Below are positions 16,601 to 23,223 of a DNA stretch of 33,432 bases, piece by piece; position 1 is the stretch's first letter, and each line of letters begins with the position of its first letter. Under the pieces are notes generated by a model. The model had not been told where the DNA came from and did no database searches. It saw only the letters and a program-made list of their open reading frames with translations. The position numbers were made by a program, and so were the translations under genes. Origin of the DNA: Ktedonobacteria bacterium. GTDB taxonomy: Bacteria > Chloroflexota > Ktedonobacteria > Ktedonobacterales > JACDGC01. The stretch spans positions 1 through 33,432 of the forward strand of contig DAIDGU010000036.1 of assembly GCA_027459785.1 (NCBI GenBank), written 5' to 3'.

Positions 16601-16764
16601 TGCCCCTGGTAGTGGCGGGGCCGGTCAACACCGTCTTCATCTCGCGCCGTAACATGCTGCGCGTGGCCTTGTTGCTGCTCGTCCTCATCGCCACCGTCAG
16701 CACCTTCTTCTGGTACTTCGCCAGCACCATCGTCCCGCCGACCCACATCGTCCGCCCCGCATGA
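13555..16764 (+). CDS. Giant GT-C glycosyltransferase: mannosyltransferase-like unit fused to a PMT/ArnT-like unit
   Basis: 1069 residues, many membrane helices. Residues about 30-560 form a GT87/alpha-mannosyltransferase-like unit, with VTSTDLYGYLARSYL near residue 155 and PPAPYGPLWLAI after it. Residues about 570-1069 resemble GT39/PMT_2 proteins (RLFGPTPFAILLPTALIGTATV, then ATAPWHVALSRTGAEV). The second unit lacks the DE pair normally found in the first external loop of PMT/ArnT enzymes; that region reads RLIKLGSAGQATSANALHL, so it may be inactive. Residues about 729-787 are repeat-derived and hydrophilic. The ATG at 13555 follows AGGAAAGGG and overlaps the upstream glycosyltransferase gene by 59 bases. 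The pair probably acts together in making a surface glycan or glycolipid. Confidence 0.82.
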   Translation: MTYAPPKHPPLTETMSSLDEPVALHAMQPWRDRLAGFAARNLTGVRGLAVSGAGMGAIYLLLTLAFPITNWWYRVDDNLGTIPSRVPWAKPLIALFGAHQLSVVMAVITFGVIIALFSLQALAIFAARTSRDAVQAQRLVIGGAIAFIVIQVFMQPVTSTDLYGYLARSYLIATLHQNPTISLATFLPGGYLVPHARPPAPYGPLWLAICGGVGAVAGENLLLAMLLMKAIMAAAAIGTVLLVARLANRILPGQRVQALVLFAWSPLLIFEAVGNGHNDIVMMVCVLGSLAAIQAQRSLWAFPLLALGVLIKYSVGALVPLWAVYLFFTCCWRAGAALTLTWPLPAATRRAILARIDWRRTGVIFGGGGALSVLLAAVLYAPFWVGFKTFTGLGQQLGATYFNGSIAELLNAALQWTVAGGKAAALASAIRLTLYLAFAVYIGVQAWHLGQRGRAATPAQLVQAAGKVVFATLVLVTFWYQPWYIVWLLPLAALAPDAVLRRHAATLAFGGMLTYIVQYFAFVNQSELTRGFFVQFFLVIVAFAPLLLLQHGSNGDMRAAVSRYFSGLSAFVARHPTFISRLMLSLILCVAALLRLIKLGSAGQATSANALHLISGNLSVAVSDARGLDVVFVLLQGASVRLFGPTPFAILLPTALIGTATVWLIAVLANELCADMPPDRRQIVALLAAIIAATAPWHVALSRTGAEVTLLPLLIVAAALALWRAAQIQPPPIATPPETRATTRVRPYTPDGKGEISRGADIPVRRPQGQPATGVEPAIKIEPQQPMAQTAPAGSWRVVVARVLHPVDAGERRGRLLVLTGVYIGLIGDLEPDLWPLLGLLGLGLVALWWRRRLAGADALALGSGACVAGLPAVWYPLSRVVGFAPGSAFLAHNPLRHASASPLSLAFWGHILTNLGIVAQVLVTQNYDAAGPAGGNIPILPALLVPFFIVGAVITIRRWRTPTSALLALLAALPFVIALTVNAPPSVSEAAAVLPIACILPALGLADVGHWLATLPLVVAGPVNTVFISRRNMLRVALLLLVLIATVSTFFWYFASTIVPPTHIVRPA
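15771..15850. repeat. Palindromic repeats (family C, GGCGGACA-TTCC-TGTCCGCC) translated in frame
   Basis: A perfect hairpin, GGCGGACATTCCTGTCCGCC, occupies 15831-15850. With the preceding GTGG it forms a 24-base segment (15827-15850) identical to the reverse complement of 25914-25937. Just upstream, AGGGCGACC and CGCCCCT (15772-15796) form a second short inverted repeat of a different type. Both are read through in the glycosyltransferase frame. Confidence 0.85.
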
Positions 16765-17018
16765 GGCGACAACCTATTTCTGGCGAGCATAGCCGCCGGC
16801 AGACTGCCACCATCGCTCACCCTCCTTATGCCTCGTCCTAGCCCGGAGGGGTTCCTTTTCCGAGCCGGGGGCAAGTGTGTTTACAGCACAACCCCCGGCG
16901 TCCCGCACGACCGTGGGAATCGCTCCCCCCGGCAACCGCACGCCGGACGGGAGCATCCCCGGCGACCGCCTGCGCCCGCTAGCCATATACTGTCTTGCCC
17001 ACATTTCAGGTTATAGGT

Positions 17019-17048
17019 GTGACTTACCCTGCCGTCCTATCGTATAAT
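17019..17048 (+). promoter_or_regulatory. Promoter of the TetR-family gene
   Basis: The -10 box TATAAT (17043-17048) is perfect. The likely -35 is GTGACT (17019-17024), 18 bases upstream, with four of six bases matching consensus. The gene starts 53 bases after the -10 box, with AGAGGAG as the ribosome binding site. Confidence 0.75.
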
Positions 17049-17054
17049 TATATA

Positions 17055-17068
17055 TGGGTGGCCACCCA
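17055..17068. promoter_or_regulatory. Palindromic operator candidate TGGGTGGCCACCCA
   Basis: A perfect 14-base palindrome six bases after the -10 box, covering the expected transcription start of the TetR gene. Its position fits autorepression by the TetR protein encoded immediately downstream. Binding is inferred, not shown. Confidence 0.65.
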
Positions 17069-17100
17069 CCCAACGATGGCGGCGAGAGGAGCAGCGCACG

Positions 17101-17835
17101 ATGCCCAAGCTGGTGACGCCGGACGACCGCGAGCGCAAGCGCCGCGCGATCCTGGATGCAGCGGCGGCGGAGATCGCGCGCCACGGCTATGATCGCGCCA
17201 ACATCAACACCATCGCCGAGCGCGCGGGCATCGGGCGCGGGACGATCTATCTCTATTTCGCCAGCAAGGATGAAGTCCTCGCGGCCCTGCTCGATGCCAT
17301 CGGCGGCATGATCGACGACGCCCTGTGCGCGTGCCTGGCGGCAGATTTGCCCTGGTCGGAGCGCATGCTGCGCTTGGCGGAAGCGTTCGCCGAACTCGCG
17401 CGTGAACACCACGACTTCTTTCGCGTGCAGGTCAGCGCGCTCTATGGCGTCAACCGCGATGTGGGTGCGCCGGTGGCACGCTGGCTGCGCACATCCGTCG
17501 AACGCCTGGCGGCGGCGCTGGCCGCGGCGGCGGCGCGTGGTGAGGTCGCGCCATTACCAGCGGCCCCCACGGCGGCATACATCCTCAACGCGCTGGAAGC
17601 GCTGGCCTTGCTGCCGGACGTGCTGGACGATGGGGTCGGGGGGCCAGTGACGACGCTGGCGGCCTTGCTGTGGACCGGCATTGCGCCGCCCGACGCAGGA
17701 ATGCGGGCGCGTAGATGCGGGCGCGTAGATGCGGGCCAGCCGGCGGTTGAAACCGCGCCTAAGGGCCGACGGCCACGAAGTCCGCCTACGCGGACTGGAG
17801 TTCGGCCTGCCGGGTCATTTCGGCAAACGGCATGA
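17101..17835 (+). CDS. TetR/AcrR family transcriptional regulator with repeat-derived C-terminal tail
   Basis: 244 residues. Residues about 10-60 are the TetR DNA-binding domain: RRAILDAAAAEIARHGYDRA (helix 1), INTIAERAGIGRGTIYLYFASKDEVLAAL (helix-turn-helix and helix 4). Residues about 65-198 form the helical ligand/dimer domain, ending at ALLWTGIAPPDAG. From residue 199 the sequence is encoded by a 14-bp tandem repeat and a dispersed palindrome and looks unnatural (MRARRCGRVDAG, then an Arg/Pro-rich tail), so the ancestral stop was probably near 17700. The gene has its own promoter and operator. The ClC gene follows on the same strand after a 78-base gap and may be a target, but that is only positional. 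Confidence 0.9.
   Translation: MPKLVTPDDRERKRRAILDAAAAEIARHGYDRANINTIAERAGIGRGTIYLYFASKDEVLAALLDAIGGMIDDALCACLAADLPWSERMLRLAEAFAELAREHHDFFRVQVSALYGVNRDVGAPVARWLRTSVERLAAALAAAAARGEVAPLPAAPTAAYILNALEALALLPDVLDDGVGGPVTTLAALLWTGIAPPDAGMRARRCGRVDAGQPAVETAPKGRRPRSPPTRTGVRPAGSFRQTA
17701..17795. repeat. 14-bp tandem repeat plus palindromic repeat (family D) at the 3' end of tetR
   Basis: The unit ATGCGGGCGCGTAG is repeated twice, plus a partial third copy, at 17701-17736. Family D follows: CGGTTGAAACCGCGCCTAA (about 17744-17762), a diverged GGCCGACGGCCACGAA, and the hairpin GTCCGC-CTAC-GCGGAC (17780-17795). The same order, GCGGTTGAAACCGCGCCTAA then CGACGAAG then a hairpin, recurs at 33273-33319. 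Confidence 0.87.
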
Positions 17836-17913
17836 ACGGTGTGTCTTTTCAGACATGGCGCGTATACCGTATTCCTGGTATTCTGGCAAAACTTGAATCA
17901 TGGTGAAGTTGGT

Positions 17914-19860
17914 ATGTGGCAATCCTTCAAGCTAACCCTGCGGCGCGGCATTGAAACGCTGCTGGGCATCGAACATCCAGAGACGAATCCCGATGCGCCT
18001 CAACCGTTGGTGGCGCGCGTCGCCCTCAACCGCTCGTACTTTCGCAAGTGGCTGGTGCTGGGCGCGCTGATCGGCGTTGTCGCCGGCATCGGCGCGATCA
18101 TCTTCGCCAGCGCCATCAATTTCGCCACGTTTGCCCTCATCCAACTGGGGGCGGGCTATCGCCAGCCGGCTCCGGCGGGCGAGGGCTTGACGGCGATCTT
18201 CCCGATCACGCGGCGCTGGGCGATCCCGCTCATCACGACGCTGGGCGGCCTGCTCACCGGCATCATCGTCTTCTCCTGCGCGCCGGAAGCCGAGGGCCAC
18301 GGCACGGATGCCGCCATCGAGGCGTTTCACCGCAAAGGCGGTTATATTCGCCCGCGTGTGCCGGTGGTGAAAACCATCGCCAGTGCCATCACCATCGGCT
18401 CCGGCGGCAGCGCGGGCCGCGAGGGACCGACGGCGCAGATCGCCGCCGGCTTCGGCTCCGCCCTGGCAGACCTCTTGCACCTGGACGACCACGACCGGCG
18501 CATTGCGATGGCGGCGGGCGTCGGCGCGGGCATCGGCTCCATCTTCAAAGCGCCCTTCGGGGGCGCGCTGCTCAGCGCCGAGGTGCTCTATACCCACGAC
18601 CTCGAAGCTGAGGCGCTCTTTCCGGCCTTCATCGCCGCTGTCGTCGGCTATAGCATCTATGGGGCGTGGGCCGGCTGGACGCCCGTGTTTGGCATCGGCC
18701 ACCATTACGCCTTCAATCGCCCGGTCACACTTATCGCCTATGTCATCCTGGGGATCGTCGCTGGCCTCGTTGGCTTGCTCTATCCACGTTTTTTCTATTT
18801 CGTGCGCGACCGCTTCAAAGCCTGGCCGATCCCAAACTACATCAAGCCGGCCATCGGCGGCCTGGCCGTCGGCTTGATCGGCCTGGTCTTCCCCCAGGCG
18901 TTGGGCATGGGCTATGGCTGGGTGCAGTTCGGCATCAATAACGACTTCACGCAGATCTCCGCCCTGCTGATGCTGGCGCTGGTCTTCGTCAAGATCTTGA
19001 CGACCTCGCTGACCATCGGTTCTGGTGGCAGCGGCGGCGTCTTCGGCCCCGGCATGGTGATCGGCGGCTTCCTGGGCGCTGCCGTCTGGGCGGCGCTGCA
19101 CCGCGTCGCGCCCGGCCTGGTGGGCTATCCCGGCAGCTTCGTGGTGGTGGGGATGGGCGCGTTCTTCGGCGGCGTCGCCAAGGCCCCCCTGGCGGTGATC
19201 CTGATGGTGGCGGAGATGACAAACGAGTATTCGCTGATCGTGCCGGCGATGCTGGCGACGATGATCGCGCTGCTGATCACCGGCAACCGCTCGATCTACG
19301 AGAAGCAGGTGCCGTCGCGCCTGGATTCACCGGCCCACAAGGACGATTACGCCCTGCCGTTGCTGCAACAGATTCACGTCGCCGACGCCATGCAGCCGAT
19401 CATTACCACCGTCGCCCTGGATACGCCGGTCGCCGCGCTACACGGTCTGCTGGAACAATATGACTTCATCAGCCTGCCGGTCGTGGAGGACGGCCATCTG
19501 CGCGGCATTGTCACGGCGAACGACCTCACACGCCAGAACCACCGGCGCTCCTCAGTTGAACCGGAGACGGCGGGGGAGATCATGACGCGGCGCGTGGCCG
19601 TCGTCACGCCCGGTGCTACGCTCTATGATGCCTGGCTGGCGATGACCCGACGCGGCTTCAAACACCTGCCCGTGGTGGCCGCGCCCCAGTCGGACGAAGT
19701 GATCGGCGAGGTGACGCTGGCGACCATCGGGCGCGCGTTGCGCCTGCCCGCCCTGCTGAACGACACCGCCGCCGCCGACCCCCCCACTGCGCCCGACCAC
19801 CCCAGCGCGCCCGACCAGACGATCCTGCCGCCCACGCCGGAACCCGCCCTGCCCGAATGA
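17914..19860 (+). CDS. ClC-family chloride channel/antiporter with two CBS domains
   Basis: 648 residues. Residues about 45-460 are the ClC membrane domain. GSGGSAGREGPTAQIAAG (residues 162-179) contains the GREGP selectivity motif with the gating glutamate Glu170. GSGGSGGVFGPGMVIGG, near residues 370-386, is the second filter motif. The first motif (GSGIP in E. coli ClcA) is replaced by a region around AEGHGTDAAIEAFH, as in other CBS-bearing bacterial ClCs. Two CBS domains follow: VADAMQPIITTVALDTPVAA (about 488-545) and EIMTRRVAVVTPGATLYDAW (about 553-608), likely nucleotide-sensing. A Pro/Ala/Asp-rich tail ends the protein. I chose the ATG at 17914 because homology begins there; a GTG at 17839 would add 25 unlikely residues. 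Confidence 0.93.
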   Translation: MWQSFKLTLRRGIETLLGIEHPETNPDAPQPLVARVALNRSYFRKWLVLGALIGVVAGIGAIIFASAINFATFALIQLGAGYRQPAPAGEGLTAIFPITRRWAIPLITTLGGLLTGIIVFSCAPEAEGHGTDAAIEAFHRKGGYIRPRVPVVKTIASAITIGSGGSAGREGPTAQIAAGFGSALADLLHLDDHDRRIAMAAGVGAGIGSIFKAPFGGALLSAEVLYTHDLEAEALFPAFIAAVVGYSIYGAWAGWTPVFGIGHHYAFNRPVTLIAYVILGIVAGLVGLLYPRFFYFVRDRFKAWPIPNYIKPAIGGLAVGLIGLVFPQALGMGYGWVQFGINNDFTQISALLMLALVFVKILTTSLTIGSGGSGGVFGPGMVIGGFLGAAVWAALHRVAPGLVGYPGSFVVVGMGAFFGGVAKAPLAVILMVAEMTNEYSLIVPAMLATMIALLITGNRSIYEKQVPSRLDSPAHKDDYALPLLQQIHVADAMQPIITTVALDTPVAALHGLLEQYDFISLPVVEDGHLRGIVTANDLTRQNHRRSSVEPETAGEIMTRRVAVVTPGATLYDAWLAMTRRGFKHLPVVAAPQSDEVIGEVTLATIGRALRLPALLNDTAAADPPTAPDHPSAPDQTILPPTPEPALPE

Positions 19861-19912
19861 CAGAGTGGCACTAACAGCGATAACGCGATGACGGCGTGAG
19901 CCAGACGGCGTG

Positions 19913-19936
19913 AGCCAGGAGGTTTAGCTCCTGGCT
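19913..19936. terminator. Hairpin between the ClC and antiporter genes
   Basis: A perfect nine-base inverted repeat, AGCCAGGAG and CTCCTGGCT, with a six-base loop. No immediate T run follows (GGCGTGCCTTGATTATTTC), so termination is uncertain. The sequence ACGGCGTGAGCCAG is directly repeated just before it (about 19891-19918). Confidence 0.5.
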
Positions 19937-20030
19937 GGCGTGCCTTGATTATTTCATCAATCTACTTCAACCCTTCGTGGCCTCGCCGCGTGGTGGAAAT
20001 AACGAACGTGTGTGAAACAAGGAGCAGCGC

Positions 20031-21278
20031 GTGCAGGTTTACGTTCGCGTGGAAGAGTTGGTGGTGTTGCTGGTGGTGACGCTGGCCGTGGCGCTGGTCG
20101 CGCGGCGGCTGCGCCTGCCCTACACACTGGTGCTGGTGGTCGTCGGCCTGCTCATCGGCTTCGCGCATATCTTGCCCACCGTGCGCTTGGAACCGAATGT
20201 CGTGCTGGTGATCTTCCTGCCGGCGCTCCTTTTCGAGGGCGCGTGGAGCGCGGAGGTCGCGGTGCTGCGCGCGAGCTGGCTACCGGTCTTCTTGCTGGCG
20301 GTGCCGGGGCTGGCGGTCTCGCTGGCGGTCGTCGCGGCGGTGTTGCACTGGGGGCTGGGGTTGGACTGGCTGACGGCCCTGCTGGTCGGCGCGATCGTCT
20401 CACCGACCGATCCGGTGGCCGTGCTGGCGCTGCTGCGCCAGTTGGGCATGCCGGCGCGCTTGCGCACGCTCATCGAGGGTGAAAGCCTCTTCAACGACGG
20501 CGTGGGTGCGGCGGCGTATGTCGTGGTGCTGGGTCTGTTGCTCGCGGCGCATAGCTTGGTGCGGGCGACGGCTTCGGGAACCGTCACGCTGCATGCCGTC
20601 TGGCTCCTTGTGGGGGGACCGCTCTTGGGCGCGCTCGCCGGTTTCATCACGGCGCGCTTTCTGTATCGCATCGACGACCATCTGATCGAGATCACATCGA
20701 CCTTCTGCGTGGCCTATGGCATCTACCTCATCGGCGAGGCGCTGCAAACCTCCGGCTTGCTGGCGGTCGTGCTGGCGGGATTGATCATTGGTAGCTATGG
20801 CCAGCGCATCGGCCTGACGGAAGCGGCGCGGGCTGCCGCAAATGATGTGTGGGAATTCATCGGCTACGTCGCCAACTCGTTGCTTTTCTTGCTGGTGGGC
20901 GTGCAGATCGGCGCGGCCAGCTTCGCGCAAGCGATCCCCGCCATCATCTGGGCGGTCGTCGGCGTCATCATCGGGCGCGCGGTGATGATCTACCTCCTCT
21001 TACCGCTCTATAATTGGTTTGTGCGCCGGCGGCTGGCGCAGAAGCATCATCGGCAAAAAACGCTCTCCCCGCCCCAGGTGGTCCCGCCGGCCTGGCGGCC
21101 CTTGCTCTTGCTGGCGGGGCTGCGCGGCGCGCTCTCGCTGGCGCTGGTGCTGAGCCTGCCCACCAACCTGCCCCAGCGCCCATTGCTGGACGGCATCGTC
21201 TATGGCGTGGTGCTGGTGACGCTGCTGGGCCAGGGGCTGGGGCTGCGCCTGCTGCTCCCACGCTGGAAGGTGGAATGA
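20031..21278 (+). CDS. CPA1-family Na+(K+)/H+ antiporter (NhaP-like)
   Basis: 415 residues with about 12 membrane helices, the usual size for a CPA1 antiporter without a cytosolic domain. VSPTDPVAVLALLRQLG (about residues 122-140) and LIEGESLFNDGVGAAAYVV (about 146-165) are the family signatures; the Asn-Asp pair of FNDG is the ion-binding site typical of electroneutral CPA1 proteins. LRGALSLALVLSLP near the C-terminus is the conserved arginine helix. Translation starts at a GTG at 20031, preceded by AAGGAGC. The Nudix gene follows 10 bases after the stop, implying a two-gene operon. Confidence 0.93.
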   Translation: MQVYVRVEELVVLLVVTLAVALVARRLRLPYTLVLVVVGLLIGFAHILPTVRLEPNVVLVIFLPALLFEGAWSAEVAVLRASWLPVFLLAVPGLAVSLAVVAAVLHWGLGLDWLTALLVGAIVSPTDPVAVLALLRQLGMPARLRTLIEGESLFNDGVGAAAYVVVLGLLLAAHSLVRATASGTVTLHAVWLLVGGPLLGALAGFITARFLYRIDDHLIEITSTFCVAYGIYLIGEALQTSGLLAVVLAGLIIGSYGQRIGLTEAARAAANDVWEFIGYVANSLLFLLVGVQIGAASFAQAIPAIIWAVVGVIIGRAVMIYLLLPLYNWFVRRRLAQKHHRQKTLSPPQVVPPAWRPLLLLAGLRGALSLALVLSLPTNLPQRPLLDGIVYGVVLVTLLGQGLGLRLLLPRWKVE

Positions 21279-21288
21279 GGGAAAACGT

Positions 21289-21741
21289 ATGCAAGCAGAC
21301 AAGATTCGAGTGATGGCGCTGTGCGCTATCTGGCGCGGCGACGCGATTCTGGTGCAGGAAGGCAGCGATCCGGCGACGGGCGCGGTCTTTTATCGCCTCC
21401 CCGGCGGCGGCGTCGAGTTCGGCGAATATGCCGTGCAGGCCGCCGTGCGCGAGATCCGCGAAGAGTTGGAGGCAGAGGTCATCGACGTGCGCCTGCTAGG
21501 TGTCTTCGAGAATATTTTCACCTATAACGGCGAGCAGGGGCATGAGATCGTCTTCGTCTGCGAGGGGGCCGTCGCGGAGCCGCTGTTTTACGATCAGGAT
21601 GAACTGATCGGCCATGAGGGCGACCACGACACGTATCGCGCCATCTGGTTGCCGCTGGCCGACGCGCTGGCAGGCCGCGCCACCCTCTATCCCGACGGTG
21701 TGGCGGCGCTGTTGCAGATGCACGCTGAGCAGCGGGCATAG
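21289..21741 (+). CDS. Nudix hydrolase
   Basis: 150 residues. The Nudix box runs from GGGVEFGEYAVQAAVREI into REELEAEV, matching GX5EX7REUXEEXGU except that the glycine near the end is replaced (EELEAEV). The metal-binding glutamates of REIREEL are present. The N-terminal IRVMALCAIWRGDAILVQEG and YRLPGGGVEFGE are typical of the ADP-ribose/nucleotide pyrophosphatase-like group. The substrate cannot be deduced. Translation starts at the ATG at 21289 after GAGGGAAAA, 10 bases behind the antiporter gene. Confidence 0.93.
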   Translation: MQADKIRVMALCAIWRGDAILVQEGSDPATGAVFYRLPGGGVEFGEYAVQAAVREIREELEAEVIDVRLLGVFENIFTYNGEQGHEIVFVCEGAVAEPLFYDQDELIGHEGDHDTYRAIWLPLADALAGRATLYPDGVAALLQMHAEQRA

Positions 21742-21751
21742 GGGGCATGGG

Positions 21752-22030
21752 TTGCCCCTCAGTGGCCCTGTTGTCAGCACGGCACTGCGCGACCTGGCCA
21801 CCCACTTCGCCGTCCGTGCTGTTCCCGAACATGGGCGCAATGTCGGTACGCCCGCGCGCTTCGACGCCGGCGACGTGGTCGCGCTACCGTCGCCCCCGCC
21901 CGACCCCGTGCCGCTGCTTGTCAGCGCGGCGGCGCTCGTCGGCCTGGGTGCCTGGTTATTGCTGCGGCAACCGCGTCGGCATCAGCGCCGTGGCCACCTG
22001 CGCCAGCGTCGCGCCCCATACCAGGTGTGA
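21752..22030 (+). CDS. Possible small one-TM protein (hypothetical)
   Basis: A 92-codon frame starting with TTG at 21752, a few bases after a GGGGG stretch and 10 bases after the Nudix stop. Third-position GC is high and a hydrophobic segment, LLVSAAALVGLGAWLLL, is followed by basic residues, as in a real membrane anchor. The last 75 bases run antisense into the membrane-protein gene on the minus strand, so the annotated end is odd. It could be a decayed gene fragment. Confidence 0.3.
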   Translation: MPLSGPVVSTALRDLATHFAVRAVPEHGRNVGTPARFDAGDVVALPSPPPDPVPLLVSAAALVGLGAWLLLRQPRRHQRRGHLRQRRAPYQV

Positions 22031-22456
22031 GCCGATCATTAGCGCCCGCCGGGGCGGGGGTTGGCGCGTGGCGGGGGCCAGCAGCCGCAGCACGGGCAGC
22101 ACCACCAGATAATTCGCCGCCCACACGCCCAGGCCGTACCCCATCCCCGTCAGCCAGCGTGCCAAGGGCGCTCGCTGGGCCGGCAGCAGGGTATATGGCA
22201 GCGCCGCCGCCGTTCCCATGCTGAAATGCGCCACCCAGGTCAGCGCCCCGCGCGTCCGCTCCTGCAATGGCAGGTGGCGGAAGAGGTGATCCATGATCAG
22301 GCGTGGCGGCAGGGGATACTGTTCCGGGCCGGGCAGGCCACGATAGCCGGCGGCCATCGCGCCCGTCATCGGCACCGTCGCCAGGCAGCCGGCCAGTGCG
22401 CTCCTCAGCAGGCGCGGCAGCCCCGGCGCAGCCTTCACTGCGGGCATTGTGGTCAT
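21956..22456 (-). CDS. Integral membrane protein (YagU/DUF1440-like or DUF6789-like, uncertain)
   Basis: 166 residues with about four hydrophobic segments: LLRSALAGCLATVPMTGAMA, VAHFSMGTAAALPYTLL, GMGYGLGVWAANYLVVLPVL and MIGSHLVWGATLAQVATAL. The helix pattern and the AHFSMG...PYTLL motif resemble small membrane proteins of the YagU type, but I cannot confirm the family. The start codon overlaps the stop of the NuoI-like gene (ATGA), which fixes the start at 22456 and makes it the third gene of a nuoB-nuoI-like operon. A role in anchoring that pair to the membrane is only a positional guess. Confidence 0.75.
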   Translation of the reverse strand: MTTMPAVKAAPGLPRLLRSALAGCLATVPMTGAMAAGYRGLPGPEQYPLPPRLIMDHLFRHLPLQERTRGALTWVAHFSMGTAAALPYTLLPAQRAPLARWLTGMGYGLGVWAANYLVVLPVLRLLAPATRQPPPRRALMIGSHLVWGATLAQVATALMPTRLPQQ

Positions 22457-23220
22457 GGCAGCGCCTCTTGTACCCGACCCGCGTCTTCCGTCTGGCGCGA
22501 GATGGTCAGCACCGGTGTGCCGCCGCTGCCCGGCTGCCATGTCGCGCCGCGCGGATGATTGATATTGCCCAGCTTGCCCCTGGTGCCGGCGGATGGCCCC
22601 TTGGGCGGCTCGTCGTCGCGCAACACGCGCGGTGTTTTGGGGGGCATCGGTTTGAAATAGGGCGACATCGTGGCGATGCTATAGATATCGCTCAGATCGA
22701 TGCCGCGCGCTTTCACCAGGCGCTGCGCCACCGCCAGCGGCAACCCATCATACGCCTGCATGATCTCGTCGAGCAGGGTGGGGATGGCATAGCTTTCCAG
22801 CGACGCCCGCGCCAGGATCGCATCCAGCTTGTCTAGCTCCACCGGCACTTCCAGTTCGGGGTGCGTGGGCGTTTGCAAGACAGGCGGATTAGGTCGGTGC
22901 GCATAATTTGTCGCATAGAGCGAGATGCGCGGCGTATAGTAACCGGCCTTGGCGCGCTCCGCAAAATACGGGCGCTTGCGGAAGCGATTGGTGGGCCGCA
23001 CCTCGATATAGATGCACCGGGGCGGGCAGATCTTTTCGCAAAGCAAGCAAGATTCGCAGCGCAAATTAAAAGGCGTCTCCTGACCCGCCTCCTGGATCAA
23101 CTGGATCAATTCCCGCGACCGCGCCGGCAACCGGGGCTTCTCGTAAGGGTACATTCGCGTGACTTTGGGGCGACCGAGATGGCTCAGGGTCAGGCCCATG
23201 CCTTGTAAGATGCCGCGCAT
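22453..23220 (-). CDS. NuoI-like ferredoxin subunit fused to a NuoE-type N-terminal helical domain
   Basis: 255 residues. The N-terminus (GMGLTLSHLGRPKVTRMYPYEKP) is like NuoI. CESCLLCEKICPPRC carries Cys55, 58, 61 and 65 in the CxxCxxCxxxCP arrangement, with an extra Cys69. The second CxxCxxCxxxCP motif expected in NuoI about 35-45 residues later is absent; that stretch (YYTPRISLYATNYAHRP) has no cysteine at all. Residues 130-190 resemble the helical N-terminal domain of NuoE: ELDKLDAILARASLESYAIP, a DGLPLAVAQRL segment and DLSDIYSIATMSPYFKP. The [2Fe-2S] thioredoxin-like half of NuoE is missing. The last 60 residues are low in recognisable structure. It starts 3 bases after nuoB and overlaps the next gene by ATGA. 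Confidence 0.8.
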   Translation of the reverse strand: MRGILQGMGLTLSHLGRPKVTRMYPYEKPRLPARSRELIQLIQEAGQETPFNLRCESCLLCEKICPPRCIYIEVRPTNRFRKRPYFAERAKAGYYTPRISLYATNYAHRPNPPVLQTPTHPELEVPVELDKLDAILARASLESYAIPTLLDEIMQAYDGLPLAVAQRLVKARGIDLSDIYSIATMSPYFKPMPPKTPRVLRDDEPPKGPSAGTRGKLGNINHPRGATWQPGSGGTPVLTISRQTEDAGRVQEALP

Positions 23221-23223
23221 CGT

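Larger units (their letters stand above)
16765..17100. other. Intergenic region with hairpins and the tetR promoter
   Basis: This 336-base gap holds no protein gene that I can support. GCCGGGGG (16864-16871) and CCCCCGGC (16892-16899) form a stable hairpin with no T run, possibly a weak terminator for the glycosyltransferase operon. Several shorter GC-rich stems follow to about 16970. The last 80 bases are the promoter and operator of the TetR gene. Confidence 0.6.

Noticed and set aside
15298..16746. A 482-codon minus-strand frame rich in Gln, Arg and Asp
   Set aside because: It is the antisense shadow of the second glycosyltransferase; composition is typical of such shadows and there are no domains.
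16840..16970. GC-rich stems considered as a cobalamin or other riboswitch
   Set aside because: I found no conserved box of any riboswitch class I know, and the downstream gene is a TetR regulator with its own promoter after this region.
17701..17736. Short tandem repeat considered as a CRISPR remnant
   Set aside because: The units are only 14 bases and directly adjacent, with no spacers and no cas genes in the window.
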